Positions 16,803-27,683 of a stretch of 64,000 nucleotides of DNA are shown here, one piece after another; positions within the stretch are counted from its first letter, which is position 1, and each line of letters starts with the position of its first letter. Origin of the DNA: Billgrantia pellis (lineage in GTDB: Bacteria; Pseudomonadota; Gammaproteobacteria; Pseudomonadales; Halomonadaceae); contig NZ_VTPY01000001.1 in assembly GCF_008297955.1 (NCBI RefSeq), positions 704,157 through 768,156 of the forward strand, given 5' to 3'. The position numbers and the translations under genes were made by a program. The notes under the pieces were generated by a model. The model worked only from the letters and a program-made list of their open reading frames with translations, made no database searches and was not told the DNA's origin.

Positions 16803-19007
16803 ATGGTGAAAGAGATCAAGCCGAGCTCACGCCCAAGCCCAAGCCATGACGATATCGATCTGGGAAGGCTGTTCGGCGTCCTGCTGGATAACAAGTGGTT
16901 GATTCTCCTTGTCACGGCCGTATTCGCCCTGGCCGCGGTGATACACGTGCAGCTGGCCACGCCAATCTACCGTGCCGATGCGCTGGTCCAGGTGGAAGGC
17001 AAGACTGGGCTGAACAATCCGCTGGCCGAGGTGCGCTCTCTTCTCAGTGAAGAGCCAAAGACCGACGCCGAGCTGGAGATTCTGCGTTCCCGCATGGTGC
17101 TCGGCCAAGCCGTCGATCAGGAGCGTCTGGACATCGTCGTAACACCGACCCGTCTTGCGCTCATTGGCGACTTTCTGGTGCGACGCGGCATGGAGCGACC
17201 CGGTTTCGCTCAACGCAGCGTGTGGGCCGGGGAATACCTCAACATCGGCGAGCTGCACGTCGACCCGGTATGGCTGGGGCGTGCGCTGCGACTGGTGACC
17301 GGGGCAGCGGGAAGTTATCGGCTCTACCACGACGACACGCTGTTGGGAGAAGGCCAGGTAGGCGTGACGGAGCAGTTCGATGAAGGGCGGATCGATCTGC
17401 GTGTGGTCGAGCTCGAGGCGGGCGAAGGGGCCGAGTTCACCGTGGTACGGCAAACCCGCCTGGCGGCGATCAATCACCTGCGCTCACGCTTCAGTGTCGG
17501 CCAGCGCGGGCGCGACAGCGGCGTGTTCATCATGACCCTGTTGGATGAGGACCCTCGGCGCGCAGCGCGCACTTTGAACGCTATCACCCAGATATACCTG
17601 ACCCAGAACGTCGAACGTCAAAGTGCCGAGGCGGAACAGAGCCTCGAATTCCTCGAGTCGCAGGTGCCCCAGGTACGCAGCGATCTGGCTGACGCCGAGA
17701 ATGCATTGAACACCTTTCGCATGCAGCACGAGAGCGTCGATCTATCGCTCGAGACGCGCTCGGTGCTCGAGAGTGTGGTGGAGATCGACGCTCGCCTCAG
17801 CGAACTGGAAATGGAGCAGGCCGAACTGACGCGTCGCTACAACCCCTCGCATCCGCTCTATGCCGCCCTGATGGAAAAGCGCCACAGTCTCGAGCGGGAC
17901 CGCGAACGGCTCAATGAACGCATTCAGTCCTTGCCCGAGACCCAGCAGCAGGTCCTGCGCATGTCGCGCGATGTGGAAGTGACCCAGCAGGTCTACGTGC
18001 AGCTGCTCAACAAAATCCAGGAGATGAGCATCACCAAGGCCAGTACCGTCGGTAACGTGCGCATCCTCGACGATGCGGTGGCCCAGCCGGGGCCGGTGGA
18101 GCCGCGCAAGCCCGTCACGGTGGCCATGTTGACCCTGGTGGGTGCCTTCCTCGCCGTGGCCTTCGTGATCGTGCGTAGCATTCTCAACCGCGGGGTGGAG
18201 AGCGCCGAGCAGATTGAGGATCTCGGGCTACCGGTATACGCCACCGTGCCGCTTTCCGACGATCAGCAGAAGCTGGTACGCCGGGTGAAGCGACGCAACC
18301 GTCGCCATGGACGCGAAGTGGCCTGTGGGGTCCTGGCGCAGAATGCGCCTGATGACACTGCGATCGAGGCGCTGCGCGGCCTGCGGACCTCGCTGCACTT
18401 CGCCATGCTCGAAGCCAGCGACAACCGGCTGATGATCACCGGCCCGAGTCCGAACATCGGCAAGAGTTTTATCAGCGTCAATCTTGGGGCGGTCATTGCC
18501 CAAGGCGGACAACGCGTGGTGATCCTCGATGCCGACATGCGCAAGGGCCATGTGCATACCGCATTCAATGCCGACAGCAAGGGCGGATTGTCGGAAGTGC
18601 TGGCCGACAAGGCCGAGCTCGACGAGGTCATCCGTCAGTCGCCCATCAGTGGGTTGAGCTACGTGGCGCGCGGCAAGGCGCCGCCCAACCCCGCCGAGCT
18701 GCTGATGGGCGAGCGTTTTGCCCGTCTGCTCGAGGCGTTGAGCGAACGCTTCGACCTGGTCGTCGTCGATACGCCGCCGGTCCTCGCCGTGACCGACGCC
18801 GCCATCATCGGCCATCACTGCGGCACCACGCTGATGGTGGCCCGCTTCGGCCTCAATCCGCCACGCGAGGTCGATGTCGCCATCCGCCGCCTCGAGGGCA
18901 GCGGCCTCCAGGTCAAGGGCGGGATTCTCAACGCCATCGAGCGCAAGGCCGCCACCAGCTACGGCTACGGCTATTACCACTATGCCTACAAGACGACCCA
19001 GACCTGA
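16803..19007 (+). CDS. wzc: Polysaccharide co-polymerase / tyrosine autokinase Wzc
   Basis: A 734-residue inner-membrane protein that controls chain length and couples the cytoplasm to Wza. The Wzz domain starts at residue 17 with a first transmembrane helix near 30-48, a long periplasmic region with coiled coil (about 260-410), a second helix near 440-460 and a C-terminal BY-kinase domain. Walker A (GPSPNIGKS) is near residue 546, Walker A' (VVILDADMR) near 572, and VVVDTPPV near 655. The tail ends in YGYGYYHYAY, the tyrosine cluster that is autophosphorylated. The ATG at 16803 is chosen since the open frame upstream overlaps wzb. Confidence 0.94.
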   Translation: MVKEIKPSSRPSPSHDDIDLGRLFGVLLDNKWLILLVTAVFALAAVIHVQLATPIYRADALVQVEGKTGLNNPLAEVRSLLSEEPKTDAELEILRSRMVLGQAVDQERLDIVVTPTRLALIGDFLVRRGMERPGFAQRSVWAGEYLNIGELHVDPVWLGRALRLVTGAAGSYRLYHDDTLLGEGQVGVTEQFDEGRIDLRVVELEAGEGAEFTVVRQTRLAAINHLRSRFSVGQRGRDSGVFIMTLLDEDPRRAARTLNAITQIYLTQNVERQSAEAEQSLEFLESQVPQVRSDLADAENALNTFRMQHESVDLSLETRSVLESVVEIDARLSELEMEQAELTRRYNPSHPLYAALMEKRHSLERDRERLNERIQSLPETQQQVLRMSRDVEVTQQVYVQLLNKIQEMSITKASTVGNVRILDDAVAQPGPVEPRKPVTVAMLTLVGAFLAVAFVIVRSILNRGVESAEQIEDLGLPVYATVPLSDDQQKLVRRVKRRNRRHGREVACGVLAQNAPDDTAIEALRGLRTSLHFAMLEASDNRLMITGPSPNIGKSFISVNLGAVIAQGGQRVVILDADMRKGHVHTAFNADSKGGLSEVLADKAELDEVIRQSPISGLSYVARGKAPPNPAELLMGERFARLLEALSERFDLVVVDTPPVLAVTDAAIIGHHCGTTLMVARFGLNPPREVDVAIRRLEGSGLQVKGGILNAIERKAATSYGYGYYHYAYKTTQT

Positions 19008-19037
19008 GCGCTACCCAAGCGCGCGGGCCTTGTCCGT

Positions 19038-19053
19038 GCCTGCCTCGGCAGGC
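19038..19053 (+). terminator. Stem-loop after wzc, possible attenuator
   Basis: GCCTGCC-TC-GGCAGGC lies 31 bases after the wzc stop in the 135-base gap before the sugar genes. It lacks a U-tract. In the E. coli K30 group 1 capsule cluster a stem-loop at the same place attenuates transcription into downstream genes and is overcome by RfaH, so position plus the upstream ops element make an attenuator plausible. Confidence 0.5.
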
Positions 19054-19142
19054 CGTTCCCTGACGTGGAGCCGGCTGTCCGCATCGCTGCGCTCGGCATG
19101 GCGACACGTCGATCACAACCAAACGTAAACCATGGAAGCGTT

Positions 19143-21439
<2,297 letters not shown>

Positions 21440-21448
21440 GGAAACGGC

Positions 21449-23182
21449 ATGGACAATCAACCCGCTGATACCCGCTACCCCGGGGTACGGATCCATCCCA
21501 GCGCCATCGTCGACGAGGGGGCCGAGATCGGCGAGTCGTCGCGCGTGTGGCACTTCGTCCACGTCTGCGGTGGGGCACGCATCGGTCGCGGCGTCTCGCT
21601 CGGGCAGAATGTCTTCGTTGGCAACCGGGTCGTGATCGGCGACCACTGCAAGGTGCAGAACAACGTGTCGGTGTACGACAACGTCACCCTCGAGGCGGGG
21701 GTGTTCTGCGGCCCGAGCATGGTCTTCACCAACGTCTACAACCCACGTTCGCTGGTCGAGCGCAAGGACGAGTACCGCGACACCCTGGTGCGTGAGGGCG
21801 CCACTCTCGGCGCCAACTGCACCATCGTCTGCGGCGTGACCATCGGTCGCTATGCCTTCGTCGGGGCCGGCGCCGTGATCAACCGCGATGTACCCGATCA
21901 TGCGCTGATGCTTGGCGTGCCGGCCCGTCAGCACGGCTGGATGAGTCGGCACGGTGAGCGCCTCGACCTGCCGGTGGAGGGTAAGGGGGAGGCGATCTGC
22001 GCGCAAACCGGCGATCGCTACCGGCTCGAGGGTAACCGGCTCGTCTGTCACCCCGCGCAAGAGGCACCCAATCTCGCTGCCAAGGACACCCAGCGCATGG
22101 ATTTCATCGACCTCAAGGCTCAGCAGGAGCGGATCCGTGAGCGAATCAACGTCGGCATCCGCAACGTACTCGAGCACGGCAAGTACATACTGGGGCCCGA
22201 AGTGGACGAGCTCGAGGCGCGTCTGGCCGACTACGTCGGGGTACGTCACTGCATCACCTGCGCCAACGGCACCGATGCCTTGCAGATCGCCCAGATGGCG
22301 CTGGGTATCGCGCCCGGCGACGAAGTGATCACACCGGGATTCACCTACATCGCTACCGCCGAGACCGTGGCGCTGCTCGGCGCGCGGCCGGTCTACGTCG
22401 ACATCGATCCGCGCACCTACCTGCTCGACCCGCAGAAACTGGAGTCCGCGATCACGCCGCGCACCCGAGCCATCATCCCCGTGTCGCTCTACGGTCAGTG
22501 CGCCGACATGGACGCCATCAATGAGATTGCCACGCGCCACGGCATTCCGGTCATCGAGGATGCCGCCCAGAGTTTCGGTGCCACTTATCGCGGCCGCCGC
22601 TCCTGCGGCCTGACGACCATCGCGACCACCTCGTTCTTTCCCAGCAAGCCGCTGGGAGGCTACGGCGACGGCGGAGCGCTGTTCACCGACGACGACGAGC
22701 TGGCCAACGTGCTTCGCCAGATCGCACGCCACGGCCAGGGGCGGCGCTACTACCACGTCCGGGTCGGTGTCAACAGCCGGCTGGATACGCTGCAGGCGGC
22801 CATTCTGCTGCCCAAACTCGACATCCTCGACAAGGAATTGGTACTGCGCGAGAAGGTGGCCGAGCGCTATGGACGACTGCTGCGAGCGCATGGCTTCGAG
22901 ACGCCTCATGTGGAGCCGCACAATACCAGTGCCTATGCGCAATACACGGTGGAGGTCGACGATCGTGAGGTGGTGATCGCGAAGCTGGCCGAAGCCGGCA
23001 TTCCGACCGCGGTGCACTACCCGATTCCGCTCAACAAGCAGCCGGCGGTTGCCGACCCGTGCGTCGACTTGCCGGTGGGCAATGCCGCATCGCGCCGAGT
23101 GATCAGCCTGCCGATGCATCCCTACCTGTCGGCCGAGGATCAGGACCGGATCGTCTCGGCGCTCCGGGAAGCCGCGGTCTGA
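21449..23182 (+). CDS. wbpD-wbpE: Fused WbpD N-acetyltransferase and WbpE aminotransferase
   Basis: A 577-residue two-domain protein. Residues 1 to about 190 are a left-handed beta-helix acetyltransferase (hexapeptide repeats such as [20 protein letters not shown]), matching WbpD, which acetylates the 3-amino group. Residues 217-577 are a DegT-type aminotransferase matching WbpE, starting [14 protein letters not shown], with the PLP lysine about K400 in [14 protein letters not shown]. In P. aeruginosa these are separate genes. A linker of some 25 residues joins them. An internal ATG at 22097 has AAGGA ten bases upstream, so a free WbpE domain may also be made. Together with wbpA and wbpB the set yields UDP-GlcNAc(3NAc)A; no WbpI epimerase gene is seen. 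Confidence 0.9.
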   Translation: MDNQPADTRYPGVRIHPSAIVDEGAEIGESSRVWHFVHVCGGARIGRGVSLGQNVFVGNRVVIGDHCKVQNNVSVYDNVTLEAGVFCGPSMVFTNVYNPRSLVERKDEYRDTLVREGATLGANCTIVCGVTIGRYAFVGAGAVINRDVPDHALMLGVPARQHGWMSRHGERLDLPVEGKGEAICAQTGDRYRLEGNRLVCHPAQEAPNLAAKDTQRMDFIDLKAQQERIRERINVGIRNVLEHGKYILGPEVDELEARLADYVGVRHCITCANGTDALQIAQMALGIAPGDEVITPGFTYIATAETVALLGARPVYVDIDPRTYLLDPQKLESAITPRTRAIIPVSLYGQCADMDAINEIATRHGIPVIEDAAQSFGATYRGRRSCGLTTIATTSFFPSKPLGGYGDGGALFTDDDELANVLRQIARHGQGRRYYHVRVGVNSRLDTLQAAILLPKLDILDKELVLREKVAERYGRLLRAHGFETPHVEPHNTSAYAQYTVEVDDREVVIAKLAEAGIPTAVHYPIPLNKQPAVADPCVDLPVGNAASRRVISLPMHPYLSAEDQDRIVSALREAAV

Positions 23183-23208
23183 AACGGACGGTCGGGGAGA
23201 GACGTTAC

Positions 23209-24681
23209 GTGTTGAATCGCCTTGTGGTTCCGGCCCGGCGTCTGCTGCCCACCCAGGGTTTCGCCCGAGGGGTGAGCGTTCTGGTGGGGGGGACGGCGAG
23301 TGCTCAGTTGCTGACGGTCCTTGCGGCACCGCTACTGACTCGCCTCTATACCCCCGAGAACTTCGGCATGCTGGCCGTCTTCACCGCCTTCCTGGCGCTT
23401 TTCACTGTGTTGGCTGCCGGGCGCTACGAGCTGGCGATTCCGTTACCCGAGGATGACCAGGATGCGGCCAACCTGGTGCTGCTTGGGCTGTTCTGTGTCG
23501 TTGTAATGGCGAGCCTCGCGGCGCTCGGCGTCCTGCTCTGGTCCGAGACGATCGCGGTGGTGCTCGGGATCCCGGAACTGGTGCCACACCTTTGGCTGGT
23601 GCCCTTCGGCATTCTGTTCATCGGCATCTATCAGGTCTTCAACAAGTGGGCGGTAAGAGTCAAGCGTTTTGACCAGGTGGCCCGCACGAGGATCTGGCAG
23701 GCGTTGGGTACACTAGGCTTGCAGATTGGCGCCTCACCGCTGGGGCCGGTCGGTTTGTTGGGCGGGCAGGCGGCCGGCCAGGGCGTCGGCGCCACCGGGT
23801 TAGCGGTCTCCGCACTGTCTCGTCCCGAGTTTCGACGCTGTTCCGTGGTGGGCATGGTTCGTCAGGCGCGACGCTTCAAGAACTTTCCGATCTACTCGAC
23901 CTGGACCGGTCTGTTCAATACCGGCAGCCTCCAGCTGGCGCCGATCGTCTTCGTTGCCCTCTACGGAGCCACGGTCGCTGGGCTGTACGGCTTGACGCTG
24001 CGGATCCTGACGATGCCGGTCAGCCTGATAGGGCAGGCTGTGGGCAATGTCTTCCTGTCGCACGCGCCGGAAGCCAGACGCAGGAACGAGCTACCTGCGC
24101 TCGTTGAGTCGTTGCACAGAAAGCTCGCTATCCTGGGTATTCCTTCCCTGGTTTGCCTCATGGTCATCGGCCCCGAATTCTTCGCGACGATTTTTGGCGA
24201 AGAATGGCGAAAGGCGGGCTCCTATGCCCAGTGGATGCTGCCTTGGCTCTATATCCAGTTTCAATGGTCGCCATTGTCCATGCTGGCGAGCGTTCTCGAG
24301 CTTCAGCGCGATGCCATGGTGGCCCAACTGCTGATGCTCGTGGCGCGTTTCGGTGTGTTGTTTGGACTCTTTGCTGCAGGCGCCGAGGCGGATACGGCGA
24401 TTCTCGCGTTCGCCGCGGTCAGTGCTGTCGTTTATATGCTTCAGCAGGCTTGGTTTTTCGCCAAGGTCGACGTTTCGTTCGTTCGCAGCGTGCGTTTCGA
24501 GTTGGTGAACTTGGCCATGTTCACGCTTCTTTCCCTGCCGTTGATCATGCTGTACCTCCGCGAAAGCCTATCCCTGGTCTGGTTTATCACCGGCATGGTG
24601 CCTTTATCGGCAGGCTGGGTGTGGTGGCGCATTCGTCATGAGGCGGTCCTTCCTCGGCAGCCAAGCGGCTTGAGGTCTTGA
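23209..24681 (+). CDS. wzx: Wzx-like polysaccharide flippase
   Basis: A 490-residue protein with about 12 transmembrane segments, of the oligosaccharide flippase branch of the MOP exporter superfamily. It is predicted to move undecaprenyl-diphosphate-linked repeat units across the inner membrane. Features include RGVSVLVGGTASAQLLTVLAAPLLTRLYTP near the N-terminus, typical of Wzx, and a charged middle loop. I place the start at GTG 23209, preceded by GGGGAGAG; the longer open frame overlaps the aminotransferase by 124 bases. It is the only flippase candidate in the locus. Confidence 0.82.
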   Translation: MLNRLVVPARRLLPTQGFARGVSVLVGGTASAQLLTVLAAPLLTRLYTPENFGMLAVFTAFLALFTVLAAGRYELAIPLPEDDQDAANLVLLGLFCVVVMASLAALGVLLWSETIAVVLGIPELVPHLWLVPFGILFIGIYQVFNKWAVRVKRFDQVARTRIWQALGTLGLQIGASPLGPVGLLGGQAAGQGVGATGLAVSALSRPEFRRCSVVGMVRQARRFKNFPIYSTWTGLFNTGSLQLAPIVFVALYGATVAGLYGLTLRILTMPVSLIGQAVGNVFLSHAPEARRRNELPALVESLHRKLAILGIPSLVCLMVIGPEFFATIFGEEWRKAGSYAQWMLPWLYIQFQWSPLSMLASVLELQRDAMVAQLLMLVARFGVLFGLFAAGAEADTAILAFAAVSAVVYMLQQAWFFAKVDVSFVRSVRFELVNLAMFTLLSLPLIMLYLRESLSLVWFITGMVPLSAGWVWWRIRHEAVLPRQPSGLRS

Positions 24682-24684
24682 GAC

Positions 24685-25269
24685 ATGAAACGATTTATCA
24701 AGCAAGCGAGAGCACTCGTCGCTGGGCTTCATGTGATACGCCATAGCCTGATACTGGCTCACCACTTGGCGAGGCGTGAACCCGTCCAGGCGGGAGCGGT
24801 CGTGTACCGCGGCTTGCAGAAACATGAATACGATCAAGCCATGGCATTTTATACCGCGCTTCATGACGGCAGGCGCCTGGCTTGGCCACAGAGGTTTCTC
24901 TACCGACTTGCGGGCGACAAGCTGGTGTTGGTGGCGGTAATCGAAGAGTCCGGTGCCACGCAAATAATCGGAATCGACATGTTCTACGTGAATGCCCGGG
25001 ATCGCGCCGAGCATACCGTACATGAAGGGTATATCGGGGTGAGACGGGATATGACCGGCAAGGGCGTGGCAACGGAGCTCAGGAAGGTGGCGATCGAGCA
25101 CTTCGCTCGTCATGGGCTCAAGGGCGTCTCATCACGCATTTCGGCGGACAACGCTCCCTCGCTCGTGTCGGCGAAAAAGCTGGGGTTCGTGCCGGTCGAC
25201 CGTTATCACGACGCCGCCATGCGGGCCGAACGCTTGTATCTCATTCGCTGGTTCCAGGAAGGACGTTGA
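24685..25269 (+). CDS. GNAT-family N-acetyltransferase
   Basis: A 194-residue protein with a C-terminal GNAT domain: the strand-helix pair HEGYIGVRRDMTGKGVATELRK (about residues 113-134) is the acetyl-CoA pyrophosphate-binding motif A, in the form R-x-x-x-G-K-G, followed by SRISADNAPSLVSAKKLGF (motif B). The first 40 residues are basic and amphipathic and may contact the membrane. It starts three bases after the flippase gene and is followed without a gap by a FemAB-like protein, so a role in acetylating a sugar of the repeat unit is likely. The acceptor cannot be deduced. Confidence 0.75.
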   Translation: MKRFIKQARALVAGLHVIRHSLILAHHLARREPVQAGAVVYRGLQKHEYDQAMAFYTALHDGRRLAWPQRFLYRLAGDKLVLVAVIEESGATQIIGIDMFYVNARDRAEHTVHEGYIGVRRDMTGKGVATELRKVAIEHFARHGLKGVSSRISADNAPSLVSAKKLGFVPVDRYHDAAMRAERLYLIRWFQEGR

Positions 25270-26211
25270 ATGGAAGACATGCTCAAGAGAACCGACCCGC
25301 TGTTCCATCCCGGGTGGATTCGCTTCAACGAACAGCGTTGGGGGCTCGAGGCCGAGCCGCTGACCTTCTCCCCGGAGAAGGGCGACGGCTGGCGACTGGA
25401 GACGGTGCTCTATCGCAACCGTCAGGGGCGACTGGTGACGCCACCGCGCAATCCGCATCTACCCCTCGATTTCGGCTGCACCAGCGAGCGACCCGCCGCG
25501 CGCAATCGTCGCAAGCGCCTGGCATTGACCCGACTGGCCGAGTACCTGCAGGAGTGCGAGTTCGGCGGCAGTCTCAGCCTCTCGTCGGTGGCGGATGATA
25601 TCCGTCCGTTTGAGTGGGCCAACATGACGGCTCGGCCTCGCTTCACCTACCACCTGGATATCGCCAATCGTGACGACTGCATCGACCCCAATGCGCGCAA
25701 GAAGGCGCGCAAGTGTCGCCGGCTCGGCTATCGCTGCGAGGTGACCGAGGACTACGACGCCGTGGCCGATTGCCTGGCGGGTCCCGAGACGCGCAAGGGC
25801 TTCGACTATCGCCTCGATGCCGCGGAACTCGCGAGACTGGCCGATCTGATGGGACCTCGGCACTTCGTCTGTTTCCTGGCGCGTAACGCGCAGGGCGAGG
25901 CAACGGGGTCAAGGGTCTGTCTCTTCGCGCCGGGCGGTCATGCCCTGGCCTGGTCCGCGGGCATGAAGACGGAAGCCATGAAGGATGGCGTCAACAACCT
26001 GGTCGCCGAAGAGGCGCTGAATTTCTTCGAGAAGCAGGGGTGCAGCGTTTTCGATTTCATCGGCGCCAACATCGCGCCGGTGGCGGAAATGAAGGAGGCA
26101 TGGGGCGGGCGGCTGGTTTGCCATTACTCGATCAGCCAGCGCGGTATTCGTCAGCTGGCGCGTGAGGCTTACGTCACGGCCCGCACATTGATGAAGAGGG
26201 AATCCAAGTGA
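25270..26211 (+). CDS. FemAB-like GNAT-fold transferase
   Basis: A 313-residue cytosolic protein resembling the GNAT/FemAB (BioF2-like) transferases found in exopolysaccharide clusters. The second half shows the fold's hallmarks: ARNAQGEATGSRVCLFAPGGHALAW, then NNLVAEEALNFFEKQGCSVFDFIG and AEMKEAWGGRLVCHYSI. Relatives transfer aminoacyl or acyl groups, and in sugar clusters are thought to add an acyl or amino-acid substituent. It abuts the GNAT gene and overlaps the deacetylase gene by four bases (GTGA), so the three look like one modification module. Donor and acceptor are unknown. Confidence 0.65.
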   Translation: MEDMLKRTDPLFHPGWIRFNEQRWGLEAEPLTFSPEKGDGWRLETVLYRNRQGRLVTPPRNPHLPLDFGCTSERPAARNRRKRLALTRLAEYLQECEFGGSLSLSSVADDIRPFEWANMTARPRFTYHLDIANRDDCIDPNARKKARKCRRLGYRCEVTEDYDAVADCLAGPETRKGFDYRLDAAELARLADLMGPRHFVCFLARNAQGEATGSRVCLFAPGGHALAWSAGMKTEAMKDGVNNLVAEEALNFFEKQGCSVFDFIGANIAPVAEMKEAWGGRLVCHYSISQRGIRQLAREAYVTARTLMKRESK

Positions 26212-27665
26212 ATGACATGACTGCACTGCACGATCGGCATTCCCAGGCGGGGCGGGACGCTTCGCTAGACGCAACCCCGCTACCGGGAAACCTGTCGGCC
26301 GCGGCGGCACCCACCGAGACCGGGGAGCCGGCGCTGACCTGGCTGGAGAGGGTCCTGCAGGAACGCTTCGGTCTGCCGCTGTGGCTGGAGCGTGACGGCT
26401 CCGAGCGGATTCTTCTGCGTCATGCGGGAGCGCCGGGACACCTGTTGTTCGACCGGCTTCAGCCGGGCTTCTACCTGACCGGGGTGGAACTGCCTTGCAG
26501 TCAGTGGGATGTGGCCGCGGAGGGCTTCAGTGCTCCGCTGGACATGCCGCTGCCGGCGCCGGGTGCCGCCAGCCTGCCGCAACCGCTGGTGGAACCGGTG
26601 CCGGGCGGCCTGGCGGTTCACTACGACATCCTCGGTCTTACCTACTGGATGCTGTCACGCCTCGAGGAGGTCGATGCCCAGACGCTCGACCGGCACTGTC
26701 GCTTTCCTGCCAGCGCCTCCCATGCCGGGCGGCACGGTTACTTGGATCGTCCCGTCGTCGACGAATGGCTCGCGGTACTCGGCCAGATCATCCGTTGCCA
26801 ATGGCCACAGGCGAACCTGCTCCAGCATCGTTTTCGCCTGCGTCCGTCGCATGATGTCGACCGTCCCAGCCGCTACGGCTTTGCTCGAGACGTGCGCCTG
26901 GCGCGAGCGATGTTCGGGGACATCCTGCGCAATAGCCGGCCACAGGCCCTGGTAATGGGTCCCTGGATCCGGCTGCGCACGCGTCGCCGTCTGCATCCGC
27001 TCGATCCGCTCAATACCTTCGACTGGTTGCTGGATGTCTCCGAACGCCATGGCCTGACCAGTGCCTTCTACTTCATTTGCGGCCGCACCGACCCGCGCAA
27101 GGATGCCGACTACGAGCCCGAGCACCCGGCGATACGGCACCTCATGCGTTGTATCCATGAGCGCGGACACGAAATCGGCTTGCACCCCAGTTATCACACC
27201 TTCCGCAACCCCAAGGAGCTGGCCAACGAGGCGAATCGCCTGCGTCGGGTCTGTGCCGAGGAGGGAATCGAGCAGCCGCAGTGGGGCGCGCGCATGCACT
27301 ACCTGCGCTGGCAGATGCCGCTGACGCTGCAGGGCTACGCCCAGGCCGGTCTCGATTACGACACCACCCTGGGCTACGCCGAATCGCCGGGCTTCCGTTG
27401 CGGAACCTGCTTCGATTATCCGGCGTTCGACCCGGTCAAGGGCGAGCCGCTTGCGTTGCGTATCCGGCCGCTGATCGCCATGGAAGCCTCGGTCATTTCG
27501 CCGCTCTACCTGGGGCTCGGCACGGGGGAGTCGGCCTTCGAGCGGTTCAGCCTGCTGAAATCCCGCTGTCGCGCCATGGGCGGTACTTTCACCCTGCTCT
27601 GGCATAACTCGGAGCTGACCACATCGGCCCAGCGCGACCTATATGAACGTGTGCTGGCCGATTGA
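26208..27665 (+). CDS. Polysaccharide deacetylase family protein
   Basis: A 485-residue protein: an N-terminal domain (about 30-200) of the type fused to deacetylases in such clusters (DUF7033-like), then a NodB-like carbohydrate esterase 4 domain. The metal-binding motifs are RPSHDVDRP near residue 221, with Asp for catalysis and metal, and HEIGLHPSYHTF near residue 323, the H-x3-4-H pair. WHNSEL near the C-terminus fits motif 5. No signal peptide is visible, so it may act on lipid-linked repeat units in the cytoplasm, or be exported by an unseen route. The start is a GTG overlapping the previous stop. Confidence 0.75.
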   Translation: MNDMTALHDRHSQAGRDASLDATPLPGNLSAAAAPTETGEPALTWLERVLQERFGLPLWLERDGSERILLRHAGAPGHLLFDRLQPGFYLTGVELPCSQWDVAAEGFSAPLDMPLPAPGAASLPQPLVEPVPGGLAVHYDILGLTYWMLSRLEEVDAQTLDRHCRFPASASHAGRHGYLDRPVVDEWLAVLGQIIRCQWPQANLLQHRFRLRPSHDVDRPSRYGFARDVRLARAMFGDILRNSRPQALVMGPWIRLRTRRRLHPLDPLNTFDWLLDVSERHGLTSAFYFICGRTDPRKDADYEPEHPAIRHLMRCIHERGHEIGLHPSYHTFRNPKELANEANRLRRVCAEEGIEQPQWGARMHYLRWQMPLTLQGYAQAGLDYDTTLGYAESPGFRCGTCFDYPAFDPVKGEPLALRIRPLIAMEASVISPLYLGLGTGESAFERFSLLKSRCRAMGGTFTLLWHNSELTTSAQRDLYERVLAD

Positions 27666-27683
27666 GCGGGGGGAGGAAACCGC

